A stretch of DNA of 64,000 nucleotides from Sitta carolinensis. Taxonomy: Eukaryota > Chordata > Aves > Passeriformes > Sittidae. Shown piece after piece: positions 30,701 through 43,686 of this stretch. The notes under the pieces were generated by a model, which saw only the letters and a program-made list of their open reading frames with translations, was not told the origin of the DNA and searched no databases. Each line of letters begins with the position of its first letter. The stretch's first letter is position 1. The position numbers were made by a program, and so were the translations under genes. The stretch is from assembly GCA_032173965.1 (NCBI GenBank), contig CM063298.1:9299501-9363500 (forward strand), read 5' to 3'.

Positions 30701-33700
30701 CAGATAACTGGGATTCCTGCCTCGAGGCATAAGGGAATGCCATTTTCCCATCCTTCACGAGCCAGTGCAGGTGCACCAGACAGGAGCTGTAGCAACGTGC
30801 AAAGGGTAATTACAGAAAATGCCTGAAACGATCTAGAGGTTGTACAAACCACTACTCAGAGAGGATTCTCACAGCTATTTTCAGATTATGCATTATTACA
30901 TATTCACAGCCACCAGCAAAACCTAGGAGGTATTCTTACTGTGCATCACCCCAAACCAAGGCAGCTTTTCCTACCCACCTCAGAAAGGATCAGAGTAAGC
31001 AATTTGCAGCAGCCTTTAGTACTGTGTCCAAGCCTGTATTCAGTTCACAAGATTTCCCTTAGCCAGAAGGTGGGACAAAATTCTCACTGTACAAATTTAT
31101 TCCCATATCCTAACGCTTTCTTGACCCTAAGTCTTGAAATACATTATTTCCCCCATTCCTTTCATTTTGCTGTCACAACTTTGTAAAAGAAATGTTAGGA
31201 GTATTTCCACTCAAAATGTCATTTTTGAGGCTTACAGAATTTTCCTAAGATCTCACTCGCTGTGGGCCCTCAATGCTCATCAGTTATGGAGGCTGGGAGG
31301 AAGAAGAGGAGCCAAAACTCTGCAGGAGTGAAACAAGGGTATTCATGCAGAGGGTGAGAATGACTACGCCGTGTGTTCCTCAGCCCCAAGTAGTTATTAC
31401 CAGACCATCCACCCAAGTGATGCAACAATGGAGCTCTGTTAAAATTGTGTGCTGACCTACTGACTGAATACAGGAGTCAAGAAACATCTGCTCTACTCCT
31501 ATTTTGAAATGAAAGATAATGTGACAATAAAAGCAACATGATTTAATGTCTGAGCTCAGTCAAACCTCGCCATATTGTTGCAGTGCCTTTCCCCTCCTTC
31601 CCCCAGCGAGGCCACATAAGTGAATCCACAGAGCAAAGACAGATGGACAAGTACTTGAGCAATGCAGAAATGCAAGCCCAATATCCTGAACAGTACTGGA
31701 ATTTTAGGCATCGATTGCCATCCCCAGAAATACTATAGATCCATAAATCTGCCCTCTCCTGCCTGTGCTGCCTGTGCACAGTGCTCAGGTAACGCCAGGC
31801 AGGAAGAGGAGCTGCCCAAGAGGATGGCCTCTTCCAGGGCCTTTGACTGATGGCAGGGTAAGAGTTCTGGGTGATAGGTGAGCCTCACCTGATCGAAAAA
31901 CCAGAGATGGGGGAACAGAGAACTTCGTCCTCACAGTGAGAGCCGAAAAACCAGACCCCTTACAGCCAGTGCTGCATGCAGAATTCAAGGCCCTAACCAT
32001 CCACAGGAAATTCAGAAATAAATCGTGTTTGAACCTTGGCCATGCTGGTGAATAAACTGATTTCTTGCCTTTGTTGTTCTGTTGAACTTCATGTGAACTT
32101 ATTAATTGCTGGACTATATCGTCCCACTGAGTTATTACATTTACACTGTTAATAGGTTCTATTAATGTCTGAGTTCATCTTCAGGTCACGGGTCATTAGC
32201 TGAGGCATGGTTTGCATTGTGGCCTATTTTTCATGAAAGGCTTATTAAGAGAGACAGAGACTATCAATGTTAATGGCATTTACTTTTCAAGAATCTAATG
32301 AGGTCATTAGTTTCCATGTTTAATTGAAGTGCCAAACGCAAGCGTAGAAGATAAAAATGCAGTTGACCTCATCCTAATTTCAGCTCTGCAGGAATATGTG
32401 AGGCTGTTCCTGTCTCCTGCCTATTTTTGGCCGTGTGTGAGTGCAGGAAATGAAGGAGGCATTCCTGTGCTCACCACAGATCCAAGACCCGGCCTCCGAG
32501 CACCTCTGAAAGAGCCAAATGTGTGTTTCACACTAATGCCTGCTCCTCAGATGACACTGGAAGCATCCAGGGCCTGATACCAGATGTTTTCAATAGATTA
32601 TGTAATTCTGCTTATTTCTGCAGAGCAGTATCAAACTCCTTCTGAGCACAGGGGATCTGAAATTACTGAAGGTGCACTTCACCTTTTCCGTGAAAGAGGG
32701 AATTGCCCGGATCTTGGACAGAAGGTACAAACCTTATTTTCTACAAGTATTAAATTTGTCTTGATTAAAAACCTGTAAACTGCTCCAAGGATTAGCTGCA
32801 TGCCCCAACCACCTGTCTTCATGAGCAGCACTACCCAAAGACAAGTGCACTGTTTTACTGCTCACCTCACTCCAAGCTCCCTTTCATCTCCCAGTGAGGT
32901 ATTGTTGTATGCACAGTTCCTTTCTCTCCCCTTTGGCAAGATAAAAATCTATGAATTTTAAAATGTTTTTATTATACATTAGAACTTCCTTACTCCAGTA
33001 TTCCTTGCTCTAAAGCCAGCTCTGATATGGTCTCACATCAATTTAACATGGCTGTGCAGCACTGAGTGCACACAGCCCTAGGATACAACACCAGATAAAG
33101 TGATTTAGATCCAAGAGATATGAAAAGTGGGATTTTGTGTTGGGAATTCCTAGCTGAAGAGAAGTCTCCCAAAATCCAGCAGGTATCCATCCCAGACTTT
33201 GGATGAAATGACAGTGAGAACACTCATATTTCTGCATGCATCTAATGAAATCTAAATACAGACACTGAACTTCATGCAGATTCTGTCACGCACCCAAAAC
33301 ATTTAATAATGCAGACTGATGCCTCCAGGGTAAGGGAGAATGCAAATAAGATTTAGTTTCCTGCTTCACAGATATTCTCAACTACAGATATTTGTTCCAG
33401 AAGGATACTAATCATAGGAAATGACCTAAAGCACACAAATGTTTACAATTATACACACTAACTAGAAAATAAAAGAACCAAAAACTTGCCAAGCAGTTTT
33501 CCATATATTTTAGGAAGTCTGAAAATGCAGTGAGGTTTCTTTCCCCCTGGAAGGTTCTGAAAGACACCCACATAAACTGAAACCATCACAGGCTACAAGT
33601 GGCTCTTGTCTTTGCTGAAGAGAATGAATGATGCACCTTTGTACAAAAATGGCCTGCTGTGGTTTTCAAGACCCAAACTAGGCCTATAGTGTTTAAAAAA

Positions 33701-35421
33701 ATCAACTTTCCTACAAGCATCATTTTGATCTCAGACAAGATATTAATTTGGCTGCTGAGTTACCACTTCCAAATCCAGGGCTAGGCTAACTCAAAATAAA
33801 AAGATGACCTGAGCCAATGGCAAAAGGCAGAACACCCCAGAAAACTGCCCAACAAAACACACCATACACAGAAAAAAGGCTTCTAGAAAAGCCAGAACAC
33901 ACATTAAATAAGGTGGAATGACCAAGAGGCAAATTAGGCAAGACCCAATTGAAATTATAATGATGAGTGATTAATTTCTTTTCGCTCACTGTGGTCTCCA
34001 GACACAAACACAACCCTTCCCAACTTGGGCAACAAACAAGGCATCGAGCCAGGACAAAGAGCTGTTGCACAACCTCGTGTTTGCAAAGTCACAGCAAATC
34101 TCATCGCCAGCAGCAGGAGCAGGGAGCCCAGAGGAAGAGCAGCTCTCCTGATTTCTTCGAACGAGCCCAGGGAGGCGCCAGTTCGGAGAGGCAGCCCACA
34201 CATGGGAAACAGCTCACAGCATCTCCACATTCCCCCAGGATGCTGTAAGTCAAGGGGCTTGTGCCACACAGCCTTGGAGAGAGGAATAAGCAACAGCTTG
34301 CTCTAAATTCAAAACAAATTAATTTCCAAGAATTAGATGCTTTCCCACAGATAGAAGCAAGAGGCTTCCAAGAGTTCTTAGCAGCCCATAATGCGTGGCT
34401 GAAAAGTTGGTCACTAAGTGCCAAAAGGATCACACAGTAAAAGAGAGGGGAAAAAAAATCCTTACATTTCAACATGAATCAAAAGAAAACAATTTATCAC
34501 ATGCTTGTTTTCCAAATCAAAATCATGTGTACTAGTTGCTTGAATGACCTTTCCATAGTTAAATGATTTTATATAGATATGCACATTTATATGCATTTAT
34601 AAAGATCTGTAGGGACATTAACCCTGAGTGTGCTATTTATGGGAAGTATTTGTTTTACACCATGTACAGCAATACAATACAGGGATGGACAACAAATGCA
34701 CAGAGGAATATTCAGTTTTACTGGTCAGTTCTACAAAGCCATAAAAACAGGACTGACTGAAAACTGCACTTATATCATTAATCAATAAGAAACCAGTTTA
34801 CTTAATTACCACTGTGATTCTGGCAGGGGATTCCTAAAGGACAGTACAACTCATGTAATTTTTTATGAATGTCAGTGCATAAGAGACAGGAACAGCTTTG
34901 GCTGAACTTGCAGCAGCAGAGAACTCAGCAATTCAACACCTCCTCTAGGGGCTGAGCAGCCCAGGAAAGGCAGGGGGCAACAAAGGCAGCTCACAAGGAA
35001 GCACCTGAGATAATTACTCCTAAACATCCTGAGGGAATTTTCAAACCTCATTATCTGATTTAGGTGGTTTAGACCCTTTAAAATAAGAAAATAATATATG
35101 TAAAGGCAGCACATTATCAGATTAAAGGTTTGGGTTTGGTCTGGTTTTTTTTTTTTTTTTTTCCCAAAAGACCTTTTTTTTCTGTTGGTATTACAAATTT
35201 CTCCTTACTTTTTAAATATTGAGGCAGTTGATTTTGAAATTAAACCGTGACATTTCAAAACCATTTTTTTTTACATATGGCAAAGAAACCCATGAGAACG
35301 AAACCCTCGTGCATAACGTATTAAAAATCCTAATGAAAAACCCAATGCAATTTCACCATCTTTGCTGCCTGTGAGCCCAGATAAGCCCAGCTTTCAAATC
35401 CTCCTTGAAAGCACAGCTTAC
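27712..35421 (-). other. B3GNTL1 intron, 7.7 kb
   Basis: AT-rich intron with short homopolymers (A runs near 27,828 and 28,530). A CpG-richer island lies at about 33,980-34,210 and a candidate conserved element at about 32,090-32,340, both discussed as findings. The 18-bp T tract at 35,145-35,162 sits 260 bp from the next exon. No exon or intact mobile element was recognised. Confidence 0.7.
35145..35162. repeat. Poly(T) tract, 18 bp
   Basis: A homopolymer run just downstream (in transcript direction) of the exon at 35,422-35,546. Read on the transcribed strand it is an A tract, with no element attached. Confidence 0.9.
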
Positions 35422-35546
35422 TCGAGGACAGAGTGAGTGGCAGCCTGGGGGTGGTACCGGTAGAGCAGCAGGCAATGGTTCACTCGAAACACTCCCCCAC
35501 CCTTCTGGAGATGTTCATAGAAAAACAACAAATCCTCTGGGACACC
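35422..35546 (-). CDS. B3GNTL1: B3GNTL1 coding exon (fifth from the end)
   Basis: On the minus strand, after GTGTTGCAG, the exon reads [20 protein letters not shown], then [20 protein letters not shown] and L, plus GA of a split glutamate codon before GTAAGC. PEDLLFF carries the Glu-Asp pair that in family 2 glycosyltransferases commonly sits at the catalytic-base position, so this exon likely holds part of the acceptor side of the active site (inference). [10 protein letters not shown] is a conserved B3GNTL1 block. Confidence 0.96.
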
Positions 35547-35654
35547 CTGCAACACAAAACAGTGATTAGGTCAGCATTCTGTTACATCTGAGGGTGATTT
35601 ATTTTTCCTGCCAAATGAACGTGGTTCAACAGAATTGTTATTCAGGAATACAGT

Positions 35655-35745
35655 TTTTCTGGTTTAGTAGAAGGTGTCCTGGAGGTGAAACAAGATCTCT
35701 AAGTTCCCTCCCAATCCAAGCCCATCTCTGATTCTATCATATTAT
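35655..35745 (+). mobile_element. CR1 LINE fragment, 3' tail
   Basis: The order TTTAGTAGAAGGTGTCCTGG, GAACAAGATCTCTAAG-like sequence, TTCCCTCCCAATCCAAGCCC and CTGATTCTATCAT follows the CR1 3' end (GGAAGGTGTCCC...GATCTTTAAGGTCCCTTCCAACC...GATTCTATGA). The copy is short and diverged, with a few microsatellite-like ATTCTAT units at its end. The orientation is opposite to B3GNTL1. Confidence 0.7.
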
Positions 35746-38700
35746 TTGTGTGTGTCCCAATAAACTTCTCTAAAAGGTCATGAAATAAATGCAGCTAAAG
35801 TTGCTGAATGATCAGTGCTACTAATAAATAAAATGCAGCTGAGTGCAAGGACAGAGGTGGAAAAAAATCAGCATCATCTCATTTTGACAGGGATCTCAAG
35901 CTTGGTGCAGGTGAACCCAAAAGAAAAAGAAACCCAGGTGCTAAACAATTTGGGCAGCCTAAAGTTCCATGTAACCAGACAGTTTATACTGAAAAGGATC
36001 AGTGACTTGGGAAGGGTTTTTTCTCATTTTACTGGAATTCTCCTCTCTCTGGCTGCCATCCAAATACTGGTCTCTACTTAGGAAAGGTGACTCAGGCCCC
36101 ATAATGACAGACTTCAATAAAAACTGCAATAAAGGCAACCACAGAATGAGGCAACATCTGAAAATATTTTTTTTTTCCTTGAAACTTCTTTCCATGGTAC
36201 TTTCATCCTTATGGGATTGCACCCACTTGCTGCTGAAAACACTACAGGATAAAAGCTCCTGCAATTGAGGATCTAGCAGGCTCTAGGAAGAATGAGGGAT
36301 TTCACAATAATTTCAACACTTTCCACTTAAAAATCAGAGAATCTTCGTGCAAGTGATGCAGTCTCAGAAGGGCAATTATATGGCTCACAGCACTCAATTC
36401 CATTTTGTGGGATATGAAAGCATAAATCCACCTATAAAGTCCTACACAGAAGGCAAAAATGTAGCTTTATTTATATTTTGCAAAGCTACAGCTTCTTGAA
36501 ATACTAGGACATTTAGTTTTTTCATGTTTAAGTACAGATATTTCTTCCCTGCACTACAGTGTTTGATAGGTCACAAGGTTTTTACCACACTAAAAAGCTC
36601 CCTTTTATAAAGCCAGGTAGTTGAAAATATTTAAGTGTAGCAACAATAAAAACCTGAAAGATAACATGACCAAATTGAGAAGGAAAAGAAGGTGAAGGGA
36701 TTGAAATACATTTCTTTCTGCAGACAATATCACAGACATAAATAACCAGGTCATAAACCTCAACCTCAATTTTAACCGTTCTATTTCAACACAAAAAAGT
36801 AATAGGAGTACAAGTAAAAAAAAAAAAATTGAAATTTTTCCCTATTACTACAGCTTCTGAGTTTCTTCCATAATTAAGAAAATGAGATTCTCTAATTAAA
36901 GTGCTGGAGTGGCCCTCTAGTTATGAGAGCAATACAGTTCAGTGACTGTTTCTCATACCCACCAGGCTGAGTAGCCAGAGGGGTGTGGGAGTGGAAGAGA
37001 AATGAGACCAAAAAATATCTCTGAACCCTGGAAAACAACTCCAAAATACTCAGCTGAACGTGTGTACCTTGGGAGGAATGCGAATCCAGGCAAGCTCTGG
37101 AGTGTGCAGCTCCAGCCCTCACTGTGATTCAGGGGTGACACTGATGGAGCCACACTCCCATACTCTGAATTCAATGGGTTCTGCCCTGGCTGCTCACCAA
37201 GGGCAGCTCAGCTGCAGCTATTGGTTGTCACTGTAGATATTTGTCTGATTCTGGTTTAAGAGCTGCAATACAGATGAAAACTTTTAGACAACCTCATACA
37301 ATTTATGCTTTATGTGATCTTTGAAAGCCACATAAGAAATCTGGGAGAAGGCAGGACCAGCAGTCAGCAACCACAGTCACCAAGAACAGAAGGAAAGCAC
37401 AAAATCAATTTATTTCCATTTATCCTCTTTTCCATTTAGCCCTCTCTGTATTTTCCTTATTGTGGACTGTAAGGGAGACACTGAGCCAGCAGAGAAGTTC
37501 AACCCTTTTTCTCTTTTCCTGTCACACACCAGGCCATGTCTCAGGGCACATGTGCAGCAGACACCAGCTTGCTGCAGGAGTCAGCTTTTGATTCAGCTCT
37601 ATGACCATGTCACACACATCTCAGCAGTTCCTTCTCTTTTGGAGAAGCATTTACATTACTCAAGACAACCATTAATATGTGTATTTAAGAAGAGTTACTG
37701 CAGAAGTGAAAGGATCTAGTTTGGTTCCAAGGGCTCTTTTGCTTTCCTCCAACTGGCAGAAATTCTCTGGAATAAAGTGCACTCAGCCCTAGGAAGGAGC
37801 AGGTGCCTTGTGCTGCTCACCAGTGGCCTCTCACATTACAAAGGAGCAGCACTGCCATGCATTTTTTCAGAGGAAAGATGTTGACTGTGTTATGGATCCT
37901 GCAGGGATGGGACTTCCTAAGGCTCTTGAGCGTGTAAGTTTGCTGCAATACAAGAGTTCCTCCCCAGTTGAGATCTATTATTGGATCCAGATGGCATTTT
38001 AAACACCAGGAATCTTTGTGAAACAACACAGCTTTGAAAGAAAAAGCTGTTTAACCACTAAAGGGATATTTTAATGTATTTTTTGAAAATTAATATCCAT
38101 AGCTAAAAGTATCAATTACTAACCCAGCATTTCAGCAATAGGCTACCACATCAATAGCTTTCAGCAATAATAAATACAATTAAATTGCACAGTTTACATG
38201 TTCCTGGACTACATGCAGAATTTTCCACATTATGAGCAAAACCCAACCCCACATCCTCTGCTGCAAAAAGGGATAAACTAATTACAGCTCCCAGAGAAAA
38301 GCACAGCCTGCCCCTGCTCTGCTCTAACCAGCCAAATGCAAAATCATAGTTCACTTTATCCCATTCCCACTGCACAGGGGAAGGGTTTCTGTGGACCCAG
38401 TGTTTCTGCAATGTGCTACTGATTTTTTTATACACCATGAGGTGTCAAGCAGAACCCTAACTCGAGTTAAAGTAACTCCTTGGTCAGGGACCAAAGGAAA
38501 TTATCTACGCTCCTTCTCTTGCCATTTTCTCATCACTCACTACTCTCACTCCTGGCTACTCCAACTGCAGCAACCTCAACATTTTTCAGAGCTTCAAGCA
38601 TTCCCCAACAAGCAATTCTGGCTACAACTCCTGCACCTCCACCATCAGTAATGATGAGGAGCACCAGCAGGGACCATCAGTAATTTCTGGAGGAGTTTTA

Positions 38701-41700
38701 ATGCAAGAGATGCCCTGTGCCATGCTGTAACCATTCACACCTGGGGAAGTGATGCTGCAGCCCTTTCCTTTGGTCTCTTGGACAAAACCACCACGGGGCT
38801 GTAGAGGCATAGGCACAATCTAAAAGCTGCCTTTTACTGCTAAAGCAAATATGTGAGCGTGATTCTGCCATGGAATCAATCTGTCCCAGCTTCCTCAGCC
38901 ATCTCCAGTCAGCCTTGTCTCAGTCACATTCACTCCCTGCCCTCTCCCAGCTCACAGGTGTTCTGGCAGAGGTGGCAAATCCTTGTGAGCACAACCAGTG
39001 GAGATTCAGCCTGTGCAGAGAAGTCTGACTGGTGAAAATGGGAGATCGACCATGATTTCATGAATACACACACAATAAACAGCAATGACAAACAAGACAG
39101 GAGAAGTACATCCATCACTCCAGGGAAGAAAGCCTTCAGGTTTGGAAAAGCTTGGTCCTCCCCTTTGGTTAGGGGCATCAAGGAAAACTGGGCTGTAACT
39201 TGGTGCACATTTTGTAAACCAGTGAGCACCACTGGGGTAACTGTTGGACAGAAAAAAATCACTTTAATTCCTCAGAGGAGCCTAAAATTGGTGAATGGAA
39301 AGAATTAAATACCTACTAGTAGTTTTTCTACTTTTACCCAAGTAAAAAAAAAAAGGTAGAAAAATTACCCAATATATTCTTAAGTCTCCCTTTCTGCAGG
39401 TCTGTCACTTCATTCCTTGGCTCTCATCCCAAACATGCCTTTCCATCATTTTGCCTTGATTATAGGACCAGGAGCCAATTAGCATTTATTCCATTGTTTG
39501 GGAAATAACAGGTTAAAGGAAACTCCAAAAGGTTCCTTGCATCCAAATGTCTTGGCACAGAGAAATGCAGTTAAAAAAAGATGATGGGGAAGTCAAATGG
39601 AAGGGAGGTGGTAAATTGTAAATGATATTTAATAACAGACCAGAAGAAAATATAATTAGACATGGGGAACTGGGTGAATTTTCAAATAGCTTATAAAGTG
39701 CAATTAATCACTGGCTCCATCACTTTTTCTCTGCTTTTTAGGTCAAATATTGATCTCTGTTCAATATTAACTATACCAAGCCAGAGCCAAACAAAACCCC
39801 CAGTAATGCCTGTATTTATCCCCATTTCCCCCCAAAGCATCTTGATAGGTTATTTGACAAGACTGACAGTATTTTAATTCATGTTCCAAAAAAACCCAAT
39901 TGCTACTTAGCCTTTTACCTCTCAGGCATTATTATAACCACTTGCCTTTCTGAAGAGAATGACATTTGTGTGCTCTAGCAGAGAAATGTGGAAAATTGCA
40001 TCAGTGAGTGCCTAACAGCTACATTTACCTCAGAGCTTTTACACCAGGGCCTGCAGCCTCCTGTGCTCAAAAGGATATTTTGACACCTCCTCAGTTCGAG
40101 TTTTTTTGTGACCTTTTATCACAAAAATAGAGTGAAACTGAGCTCCAGACACTTTGTTTGGAGGCACGGTTTGTATTCAGAAAGGCTGGTGGTTTACAAT
40201 GCACCATTCCATCTGGGGCTCATTAAGAATAATTTCCCCCTGTTTACACTTCGAGATTAGCTCAGAACTTTAAGGCTGCCACTCCATTTTCAGTTTTCAT
40301 ACACTTCAAAAGGAAGGATAAACACAGGGGTGACAGGAAATTTGGAACCAAGTTGTGGTAAAATTCTAGAGAGAGAGACAAGCTTGGCACGTAACAGTTG
40401 TGATGGCGAGAGTAATTCTGCCTGGAGAGAGCCAAGACTGCAATTTTCCACCCTTGCATGCAGTGGAGCCTGCAGGGCAGCAATGCTCATTTATACAGCT
40501 CTCCTTGTACTCAGCACTTCTGTCAGACACATGAAAAAATAACATTTCTTCTCTAAGAACAGGCACCTCGTCTCCCACTGCACAAAACTGGGGAGCTCCC
40601 CACTCTAACAGATGATGCAGCTCCAAAATCTGCTTTTCACATTAGACCAAAACACGGGGCATTTTTTCCTCAGCACAATTTTTTGTGATGCTTTTGGACA
40701 CGGTTATTACTTTTTAACAATGGTGCTACTTATTAGGAGACACCAAAAACTCCAGCAGCAAAGCCACCCATGGTAATGTCCCACACTAAGTGTCAAATGG
40801 GAGTTCTGAAGGGTTCAGTGGAGTGCTGCTACTTCTTTCAATAAGGAAGTACTGCATTCTTTATAAAAAATTGCTTAAAAGAGTATTTTCTTTTAGTTTC
40901 CTAAAAAAAGTAAGTCAAAAATATGGTTTATGATGTGACTCTTCTTCCAGCAGGAGATAATGTTTGCAGAGTGTTTTTATAGGCTTGTGACCACTTCCAC
41001 TGTATTATCTCAGTCTCAGAACACCATCAGAGCTTGCTAAAATATTTTCCTATTTTCCTGCTTTAATTATCATTTATCAGAGATTGCATAAATAAAACCT
41101 TTACCATTTTAGTTAATTAATATATAAACCAAGCCTGTCATGTTCTTAGAGACCATTTTTGAAGATACTATTTCGTTTGGACCTAAAAGGAATATACTTC
41201 CAACAACTGCAGATCTTGATCAGAAAGAACTTCATTTAAAAAAAAAAAAAATGGAAAAGAACCTATTTCATCTAAAGCTTGAATGGCTGGAGAGAGACAT
41301 ACATATCTACCTGGAATAAAAAGAGGGTGACACCATAGCACATCTATTTGGATTTTATGAGTCCACCCACTCTGTTACCATAAACATCAAATCACAATTT
41401 CTCCCTTGGAAGAAATACCCTCCATTTTTTCCTAAGCACTGAAATATGAAGAACAGGTGTTTGGATTTAATTTCAAATGAGAAATGCAGCTTTTTGGCAA
41501 GAAACAGCTTAGCAAATGGAGAAGGCCAAAACATGGAGATTTGTTGGCCTGTTCCTGTGTTTACTTCCAGCAATGTGACACTGGCAAGTCTCATTAATAA
41601 ACACTAACTCAAAAATGGAGCTGGATTAACACAGCTCCTGCCTCAGGTCGGGACACACACACAGGGATGAGACCCTTCAGGGGATTCTCAGCTCTGCTGA

Positions 41701-42549
41701 TACACAGAGAAAAACTTCCTTTGCCTTCAAGGGATTCTTTTCAAATGAAAATGAACGAGTTTGAGCAATGCTAAATACTTTGTAGCACTAAATACTCAAG
41801 ATTTAAGGCTTGATTTTGCATCCTCTAAACCCACAGAAGACAAAGGTCTGACTTCACTGCTTGTGTCCATTGCTTTGTTCAGCTCTGCCCTGTTCACAGG
41901 GGATTTTTCTGAAGGTCCTTGCAGCAGCCACAGAGCTTGGGCATGTTGGACACTTCACAATAGGCACAAACAATATGTTCAACTGATCACTGGGAATTCT
42001 GAAAACTAGAAGGACATATCATGCATTGTGGCTGTAAAATCAGCAGGATTAAGATTGTCAGTGTACTCCAGCTGAATAACCAGTGGCATAGCTCCTACAC
42101 AATCACACAGAGAGAGCAAAACAGAAAAACCCCAACTCATAAAAACAAAACAAGGAGGAAAAAAGCCCCAAAATGAAAAGCAAAAAGCACAGAACAATAG
42201 TCTATTTAACTTAACCTCTTGAACTTTATCATTAAGCTTGCTGTTCTATTGTTGCTGCTGCTTTAACTTGCTTGCTTTATTTCTGGAGCTTACTAACAAC
42301 GCTTAAGAAGTCAAACATCCTTCAGAGAGTGAAAATACAATAAGAAATAATAATAAAAAAGAAATAAAGAGCATGGGTCAGCAAATGTAGATTGTATTGG
42401 GAGCCAGGCACCATTCCCAGCTCTTCCACTCACCCACCATGTAATTAAGGGCAAATCTTTTCACTGCTCTAAACAATTCAGTTCTCTGTCTGCTGTCTCC
42501 TTATAATTATAATTTTTGGCAGCCCCAAGAATAATATTTGTATATCCTC

Positions 42550-42584
42550 ATACACACATACATATGTATATATATACACACACT
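42550..42584. repeat. TA/CA microsatellite
   Basis: Mixed TACACACATACATATGTATATATATACACACAC repeat, partly palindromic around ACATATGT. Confidence 0.85.
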
Positions 42585-43590
42585 GCATGGCACTGAAGGG
42601 CTTCATTTAAAAGCTATAAAAATAATAATCATCGGCATCATATGTTGTAGTTTAAATAATAAAATAGGAAATAGCCTTAGCAGAATTTTTTGGAGTGCTA
42701 ATAAATGAAAGCTAAAAAAAAGAAAAATCAGAACCACCCATTTTAGCCCTAAAATCTCATCAAAACCTCTCAGAACCAAACCACAGAAAATGGATCCAAA
42801 TGTGTTTAAACTAGATCTGTTTGTCAACATGTTTCAACTACCACAATAAATACTGCCAACAGACATCATGGATTTTATTCCAAAAACACGCTGATGAGCT
42901 TAAAGCAATCAAATTGAACCCGTGCAGGAAATTCATAAAGACAAAGCACACCTAACTGTCAGGGAAGGAACACTTCTGAGACCACAGGGATTTAATTTGT
43001 AACCTCTCAGCCTTGACCCTGGAGGAGAAGCTACTTAAAATCTTCCAAGGACAAGCACAAGAACTGAGACTGACAGGAGGCCACGAGGCAGGCAGATAAA
43101 TGAGTTTTAGAGGTAGCAGTTTTATGGCCCTTCTTTTTTCCTCTCAGGGATATTTTTATGTGAAGGTATTTTTCTCTCTCTGCCATTCTGCACCTTTCTT
43201 CCCTCCCTAACCTGTTTCAGGAACCTCCCTCACCTTGCAGGGATAGCTCATAATAAAACCACGGGCTCACCTGTTTTTAGCATCTATTCCAGGGACCAAA
43301 GAGCAGCTTGTATGTATGAAACTTTTACTTTTTCCAGGTTTGCTGACACATCTAACAGATGTGTTACAATGCTGATCTCAGGGAGGTCCTTCCAGCACCA
43401 GGGTTATTCCCAAACAACTGTAGTTGGTGGGAGACAGGTTTATTTAAAAAATGGCATGACACAGGGTTTTTTAGAGCTCAGTTTTCATCTACACCCCTTC
43501 CCCATTGCTCTTTAATGACAGGCAGAGGGCTTTCAGAGGCTGTTAAACAAAGGGATGGCTCCTGGACTACAGATCACCTGCACCACTCAC

Positions 43591-43686
43591 CTTTCCACCC
43601 TCATCAAAGCTTCCCACATGGAAAAACCATTCCCGAGAACAGAACCAGGTTGGCATGATCACAGTAGGCCCGTGGGAGGTGAACAC
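43591..43686 (-). CDS. B3GNTL1: B3GNTL1 coding exon (sixth from the end)
   Basis: On the minus strand, after CTGTCCTAG, 32 codons read [20 protein letters not shown] and [12 protein letters not shown] before GTGAGT, phase 0 at both ends. [15 protein letters not shown] is a B3GNTL1 signature, and VG.FDE matches the G-G-F-D-E type motif that many family 2 glycosyltransferases carry shortly before the catalytic Glu-Asp. In the spliced protein, FDEGGK is followed directly by GVPEDL, reuniting this region. This is the most N-terminal exon found. Confidence 0.96.

Larger units (their letters stand above)
35547..43590 (-). other. B3GNTL1 intron, 8.0 kb
   Basis: AT-rich intron. It contains a CR1 tail fragment (about 35,655-35,745), short A/T runs, and a TA/CA microsatellite at 42,550-42,584. 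Nothing resembling an exon was found. Confidence 0.7.
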
